Source: an uncultured Alsobacter sp.
GTDB taxonomy: Bacteria > Pseudomonadota > Alphaproteobacteria > Rhizobiales > Beijerinckiaceae
Length of the DNA stretch: 64,000 bases
Direction: 5' to 3'
Assembly: GCF_945952055.1 (NCBI RefSeq)
Contig: NZ_CAMFHB010000005.1
Coordinates: 124,001 to 188,000 of the forward strand
Every line of letters starts with the position of its first letter. Within the stretch, counting starts at the first letter, position 1. This document shows, piece by piece, positions 59,700 through 64,000 of the stretch. Below the pieces are notes generated by a model. The model saw nothing but the letters and a program-made list of their open reading frames with translations, had not been told where the DNA came from and searched no databases. A program made the translations under genes and the position numbers.

Positions 59700-60772
59700 C
59701 ACGCGGCCTCCGCCGGGGCCACGTCGCCGGCGGCGCTGCACACGAGGATCTTGTCGTAGGGCAGCTTCACGCGGATCGGGCGGCCTTCCATGGCCAGAAG
59801 TTCACGGGTCGGGTCGGCGACCTGGGCGAGCAGGTCGCCCGCCTCGGTGCGCAGCGTGTACTGGGCCTCGCGGCCGAGGAAGACCACCTTGCTCACCACG
59901 GCGTCGAAATCGACCCCCGGACGGCCCTCCCCCAGCGCTCCGATCAGCACGTTCTCGGGCCGGATCGCCAGGTCGAAGCCGTCGGCGGCGGGCGCGGCGA
60001 GCTGAAGCACCTGCGAGCCGAGCCGGACGCGGCCGCCGTCGCGCGCCGCCTTCAGGAAGTTCATCGTACCGACGAAGGCGGCGGCGAAGCGCCGGCGGGG
60101 CGCGTGGTAGACGTCGAACGGGGATCCCACCTGCTCCGCCACACCCTTTTCCATCACGCAGATCCTGTCGGAGATGGCGAGCGCCTCCTCCTGGTCGTGG
60201 GTGACGTAGATCGTGGTGATGCCGAGCCGCCGCTGGATGTCGCGGATGTCCTCGCGCAGGTCGATGCGCAGCTTGGCGTCGAGGTTCGACAGGGGCTCGT
60301 CCATGAGAAGCAGCCGTGGCCGGATCGCCATGGCCCGCGCCAGGCCGACGCGCTGCTGCTGGCCGCCGGAGAGTTCCGAGGGAAGGCGGGCGGCGAGGCC
60401 GTCGAGCCGCACCATGCGCAGGCCCTCCTCCACGCGCGCCTTGATCTCGGCTTCGGGAAGCTTGCGGGCGCGCAGGCCGAAGGCGACGTTCTCGGCCACG
60501 GTCAGGTGCGGAAACACCGCATAGTCCTGGAACACCATGCCCACGTCCCGCTTGTGGGCCGGCAGGCGGTCGATCCGGTCACCGTCGACCGTGACCTCGC
60601 CGCGGTCCTGGCCCTGGAAACCGGCTATGATGCGCAGCAGCGTGGTCTTGCCGCAGCCGGACGGCCCCAGGAGGGTGAAGAACTCCCCGCTCTCGACCGT
60701 GAGGTCGACCCCCTTCAGCACGCGGACTTCACCGAAGCTCTTCTCGACGGCACGGATTTCCAGACGGGACAC
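59699..60772 (-). CDS. Fbp/Pot-type ABC transporter ATP-binding protein
   Basis: 357 residues from a GTG at 60772 (an ATG at 60835 would lengthen it by 21 non-conserved residues). Walker A GPSGCGKTT, signature LSGGQQQRVGLARAM, Walker B LLMDEPLSNLD, H-loop VTHDQ, and a C-terminal TOBE domain with AIRPENVLIG. Works with the fused permease downstream. Divergent from the binding protein gene, so the two halves share the 138-bp control region. Confidence 0.92.
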   Translation of the reverse strand: MSRLEIRAVEKSFGEVRVLKGVDLTVESGEFFTLLGPSGCGKTTLLRIIAGFQGQDRGEVTVDGDRIDRLPAHKRDVGMVFQDYAVFPHLTVAENVAFGLRARKLPEAEIKARVEEGLRMVRLDGLAARLPSELSGGQQQRVGLARAMAIRPRLLLMDEPLSNLDAKLRIDLREDIRDIQRRLGITTIYVTHDQEEALAISDRICVMEKGVAEQVGSPFDVYHAPRRRFAAAFVGTMNFLKAARDGGRVRLGSQVLQLAAPAADGFDLAIRPENVLIGALGEGRPGVDFDAVVSKVVFLGREAQYTLRTEAGDLLAQVADPTRELLAMEGRPIRVKLPYDKILVCSAAGDVAPAEAA

Positions 60773-60809
60773 GGTCGTTTCTTTTCCTGCTCGGGCCGGG
60801 GTGTCGCGG

Positions 60810-60879
60810 TGACGGTTGCACGGGGCAACCGTCACATTGCATGATTAGTGTCACATTGCAGGATCCCGGTCGAACCGGG
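60810..60879. promoter_or_regulatory. divergent control region with palindromes and direct repeats
   Basis: A perfect 10-bp inverted repeat TGACGGTTGC (60810-60819) / GCAACCGTCA (60825-60834). An 11-bp direct repeat GTCACATTGCA at 60831-60841 and 60850-60860, 19 bp apart. A CCCGGT / ACCGGG hairpin at 60865-60879. All lie between the divergent ATPase and binding protein genes, so they probably include operators for a regulator not encoded in the visible genes. Confidence 0.55.
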
Positions 60880-60910
60880 CAAGGCGTGAACAGGACCAGG
60901 GAGCAAGGTG

Positions 60911-61879
60911 ATGAAGGCAGTTTTCGTGGCGGGGCTTCTCCTCGCGGCGGCGGCGACGGGTGCCGTGGCGCAGGACAAGCGGGTGGTGGTCTACACGGCC
61001 CACAACAGCAACATCATCGAGCTCCTGCAGCCGCGCTTTGAGAAGGAGACCGGGATCAAGGTCGATCTCGTCAAGGCCGGATCCGGCGACATCATCAAGC
61101 GCGTGCGCGCCGAAGCGGGCTCGCCCAAGGCCGACGTGATCTGGAGCATCGGCGGCGAGTCGCTCGAGGACAACAAGGACCTGCTCGCCTCCTACGCGCC
61201 GAAGGACGCCGCCGTCCTCAACAAGGCCTACACGGTCAGCCCCGAGTGGCTGCCCTACACCGGCATCATGGCGGTGTTCGCGGTGAACACGAAGCAGCTG
61301 AAGCCCGCCGACTATCCCAAGAGCTGGAAGGACCTCGCCGACCCCAAGTGGAAGGGCAAGATCTCCTCGGCCCGCGCCGACTCGTCGGGCTCCTCGTTCC
61401 AGCAGCTCGGCACCGTGCTCACCGCCTATGGCGACAAGGGCTGGGACACCTACAAGGGCATCCTCGCCAACTTCGCGCTCTCCGACAGTTCCGGCGCGGT
61501 CGTCCGCTTCGTGAACGACGGCGAAGCGCTCGTCGGCCTCACGCTCGAGGACAACGCCCTCGAATACGTCCGTAACGGCGGCAACGTCGCGATCGTCTAT
61601 CCGGAGGACGGCACCTCGACCGTGGCCGACGGCATCGCCATGGTGAAGGGCGGCCCGAACGTCGAGAACGGCAAGGCCTTCGTCGACTGGCTGCTGTCCA
61701 AGCCCGTGCAGGAAATCCTCGTGAAGGAGATCGGCCGGCGCTCGGTGCGCACCGACGTGAACGCCGCCGGCCTGAAGCCGATGAACGAGATCAAGCTCGT
61801 GAACTACGACATCAAGGCCGCGGCCGCGAACCGCAACGCCTGGATCGCGACCTGGAAGAAGGCGCTCGCCGACCGCTGA
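60911..61879 (+). CDS. ABC transporter substrate-binding protein, Fbp/AfuA-like
   Basis: 322 residues from the ATG at 60911. Signal peptide VFVAGLLLAAAATGAVAQDK, cleaved before QDK near residue 21. The YTAHNSNIIELLQPRFEKET and IVYPEDGTS blocks match the type 2 binding proteins used for iron, phosphonates and organic anions. I do not see the paired tyrosines that hold ferric iron in FbpA, so a ferric role is doubtful. Divergent partner of the ATPase-permease pair; followed by the PP2C-like gene after 9 bp. Confidence 0.85.
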   Translation: MKAVFVAGLLLAAAATGAVAQDKRVVVYTAHNSNIIELLQPRFEKETGIKVDLVKAGSGDIIKRVRAEAGSPKADVIWSIGGESLEDNKDLLASYAPKDAAVLNKAYTVSPEWLPYTGIMAVFAVNTKQLKPADYPKSWKDLADPKWKGKISSARADSSGSSFQQLGTVLTAYGDKGWDTYKGILANFALSDSSGAVVRFVNDGEALVGLTLEDNALEYVRNGGNVAIVYPEDGTSTVADGIAMVKGGPNVENGKAFVDWLLSKPVQEILVKEIGRRSVRTDVNAAGLKPMNEIKLVNYDIKAAAANRNAWIATWKKALADR

Positions 61880-61888
61880 TCGAACGTC

Positions 61889-62887
61889 ATGCTGATCGAG
61901 GCCTTCACGCAGGCCAAGGATCCATCGGCACCGCAAGCCAACGAGGACCGGCTGGTCATCCTGCCGGGCCTCGCCTTCGCGGTGATCGACGGCGCCACGG
62001 CCCGCAACGGCTCGCGCTACGACGGCATGCTGTCGGGACAGTATGCCGCCGTCACCGTCAAGGCCGCGCTGGAGAGGATCCTGAGTGCGCCGGACGCCCC
62101 GCTGGGCGACGGCCTGGCGATCGTGCGCGCGGTGACCGACGCCCTGGCCGCGGCCTATCGCCGGCACGGCATGCTGGAGCGTGCCTTCCACGAGCGTGAG
62201 AACCGCTTCTCGGCGACCATGGCGCTCGTCACCCTCCACGACGGGGTCGCCGACGTCACGCTCGTCGGCGACAGCGGCATCCGCATCGGCGGCAAGGTCG
62301 TGCAGGTCGAGAAGGACCTTGACCTGATCACCGCGACGCTGCGCCAGCAAGCCTGGTCCGTGATCGCGGAAACGACGCGCGACCCGGTGCTCATGGAGAA
62401 GGTCGCGCGCCAGGTGACCTGGCACGGGACGTCCCAGGCGCCCGAGCCGCTCGCGCCCTGTCTGGACGCGCCGAAGCTCGCGCGGATCGAGGCGCTCGCG
62501 GTCGCCGCCAACGAGCGCAGGCTGCCGCACGTTCCGCGCAAGGACATCGAGACCCTCGTGCGCGGCGGCATCGTCAATGCGCAGGGCGGCTTCCAGAACG
62601 AGCCGGGCGAGTGCCTGGGCTATTCCTGCATGGATGGCTACGCCGTTCCGGAGACGCTCATCCATCGCGAGCAGCTTCCGCTTTCGGGCCTGGAGACCAT
62701 CGAACTGTTCAGCGACGGGTATTTCGCGCCGGGCGTCGGCTTCGGCGTGGCGTCCTGGGAGGAGGCCTTCGCTGACGTCGAGCGGGAAGACCCGAGCAAG
62801 ACCGGCCGCTATATCTCGGTGAAGGGCTCGGTCGGCGGCGTCTTTGCCGACGACCGGACCTATCTCGGGGTTCGCCTGGACCCCTGA
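61889..62887 (+). CDS. PP2C-like serine/threonine phosphatase-fold protein
   Basis: 332 residues. PP2C landmarks in order: NEDR (Asp20), VIDGATA (Asp34-Gly35), LVGDSGIR, LFSDGYF and the C-terminal DDRTYLGV with its Asp pair. A large insertion (about residues 155-255) separates the GDS and SDG motifs. No kinase gene or sensor domain accompanies it. Sits between the binding protein gene and the amidohydrolase gene, and likely shares their transcript. Substrate unknown; it could dephosphorylate a metabolite and not a protein (inference). Confidence 0.8.
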   Translation: MLIEAFTQAKDPSAPQANEDRLVILPGLAFAVIDGATARNGSRYDGMLSGQYAAVTVKAALERILSAPDAPLGDGLAIVRAVTDALAAAYRRHGMLERAFHERENRFSATMALVTLHDGVADVTLVGDSGIRIGGKVVQVEKDLDLITATLRQQAWSVIAETTRDPVLMEKVARQVTWHGTSQAPEPLAPCLDAPKLARIEALAVAANERRLPHVPRKDIETLVRGGIVNAQGGFQNEPGECLGYSCMDGYAVPETLIHREQLPLSGLETIELFSDGYFAPGVGFGVASWEEAFADVEREDPSKTGRYISVKGSVGGVFADDRTYLGVRLDP

Positions 62888-62929
62888 CCCCCCTGACCGG
62901 ACGCGTGGCGTCCGCCTGAGGAACGCGAC

Positions 62930-64000
62930 ATGGCTTTCGATCTCATCCTGCGTGGCGGTCGCGTGATCGACGCGGCCCAGGGCCTCGACGCCGTCCTCGA
63001 CGTCGGTTTCGCCGACGGCAAGGTCGCCCAGCTCGGGCCTTCCCTGTCGGCGGAGGGCTGCCGGTCGGTCATCGACGCCGCGGGACGGATCGTGACCCCG
63101 GGGCTCATCGACCTGCACACGCATGTCTACGACGGCGGGACGTCGCTGGGCGTGGACGCGATGCGCCTCTTCCACGAGGGCGCGGTGACGACGCTGGTCG
63201 ACACCGGCAGCGCCGGGGCGGGCAACTGGAAGGGCTTTCGCGAACACGTCATCGAGCGCGCCCCGGTGCGCATCATCGCCTACCTGAACATCTCCTTCGC
63301 CGGCATCTACGGCTTCTCGAAGCGGGTGATGGTGGGCGAATCCGGCGACATGCGGCTGATGGCGCCCATCGACACGGTCGCGGTGGCGCAGGCCAACCGC
63401 GACATGATCGCCGGCATCAAGGTGCGCGTCGGCAAGAACGCCAGCGGCTTTTCGGGCGTGGCGCCGCTCGACATCGCGCGGCAGGCGGCCGAGCAGGCCC
63501 AGATGCCCATGATGGTCCATATCGACGAGCCGCCTCCCATGCTCGCCGACGTGCTGGCCCGGCTGCGCAAGGGCGACATCCTCACCCATTGCTTCCGGCC
63601 TTTCCCCAACTGCCCGGCGGGGCCGGACGGGCGGGTGCTGGACTGCGTCCTCGAGGCGCGCTCGCGCGGCGTGATCTTCGACATCGGCCACGGCATGGGC
63701 TCGTTCTCCTTCGCCATCGCCCGCACCATGCTGGCCAACGGCTTCCCGCCGGATTGCATCTCCAGCGACGTGCATGCGCTGTGCATCGAAGGGCCCGCCT
63801 TCGACCTGCTCACCACGATGTCGAAGTTCCTGTGCCTGGGCATGCCGCTGGGCGAGGTCGTCCGGCGCGCCACGCTGGAGCCGGCGAAGGCGCTGGGGCG
63901 CGACGACATCGGGTCGCTGAAGCCCGGCAGCGCGGGCGATGCCTCGATTCTCACGCTGGACGAGGGACGCTTCGGCTACGTGGACTCCACCGGCGAGGCC
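62930..64000 (+). CDS. COG3964-type amidohydrolase, 3' end cut by window edge
   Basis: The first 357 residues are present. Amidohydrolase metal site: H-x-H in DLHTHVYD (His63, His65), carboxylated Lys164 in GIKVRVG, His197 (MMVHIDE), His220 (LTHCF) and Asp280 in SSDVHAL. The FHEGAVTTLVDTGSAGAGNW block is typical of the EF_0837/AHA_3915 and COG3964 family. As I recall, tested rhizobial members cleave acetyl esters or amides of alpha-hydroxy or D-amino acids. It lies 42 bp after the PP2C-like gene, so it may hydrolyse the imported compound. Confidence 0.87.
   Translation, partial: MAFDLILRGGRVIDAAQGLDAVLDVGFADGKVAQLGPSLSAEGCRSVIDAAGRIVTPGLIDLHTHVYDGGTSLGVDAMRLFHEGAVTTLVDTGSAGAGNWKGFREHVIERAPVRIIAYLNISFAGIYGFSKRVMVGESGDMRLMAPIDTVAVAQANRDMIAGIKVRVGKNASGFSGVAPLDIARQAAEQAQMPMMVHIDEPPPMLADVLARLRKGDILTHCFRPFPNCPAGPDGRVLDCVLEARSRGVIFDIGHGMGSFSFAIARTMLANGFPPDCISSDVHALCIEGPAFDLLTTMSKFLCLGMPLGEVVRRATLEPAKALGRDDIGSLKPGSAGDASILTLDEGRFGYVDSTGEA

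Overview
The window is GC-rich, densely coding DNA from an alphaproteobacterium, most likely a Hyphomicrobiales (Rhizobiales) member. The evidence is gene content and order: irr beside fabA-fabB-fabI, an ATP synthase inhibitor zeta subunit, a split purS/purQ/purL system next to bolA and a CGFS glutaredoxin, and the ptsP-prfA-prmC-DUF4167 run. I could not fix the genus. No rRNA, tRNA, CRISPR array, prophage or insertion sequence was seen.

Region 1 (1-11846, all minus strand) is a tight glycan-type cluster. It holds four CgeB-like glycosyltransferases, one GT4-type glycosyltransferase, a B12-binding radical SAM protein, three sugar-nucleotide epimerases/decarboxylases (resembling dTDP-rhamnose 4-epimerase, CDP-paratose 2-epimerase and UDP-xylose synthase), an inositol-3-phosphate synthase and a histidine phosphatase. 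Most genes overlap by 4 bp, so they are probably translated as one unit, and the cluster runs off the left edge. I recall, unverified, that such a B12-radical SAM protein marks a curated 'rhizo-twelve' gene set of unknown product. This is the best candidate here for an undescribed pathway.

Region 2 (11991-44916) is mostly housekeeping: a DUF1624 membrane protein, fabI/fabB/fabA, irr, clpB, a MOSC protein, grxD/bolA/purL, purQ/purS/purC, ATPase zeta, an HpaI-type aldolase, a methyltransferase, comF, grxC, DUF1178, ubiG, lysC, ptsP, prfA/prmC, a DUF4167 protein with a long arginine/glutamine-rich tail, a three-domain LplT-PlsC-acyl-ACP synthetase fusion with its TetR gene, and a secreted SPOR-domain lytic transglycosylase. 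A TadG-like gene, a Uma2 nuclease-fold gene and palindromic repeats sit among the purine genes.

Region 3 (44960-64000) is accessory transport. (a) An RpiR regulator lies convergent with a minus-strand operon: an M24-fold enzyme lacking most metal ligands, a CUT1-type sugar ABC importer, and an NMT1-like binding-fold protein with no signal peptide. (b) A complete dipeptide-type ABC importer. (c) A divergent locus with an Fbp-like ABC importer, a PP2C-like phosphatase and a COG3964-type amidohydrolase, with palindromes and direct repeats between the divergent genes. In (a) and (c) a transporter is paired with unusual enzymes, so substrates cannot be read directly from the sequence.
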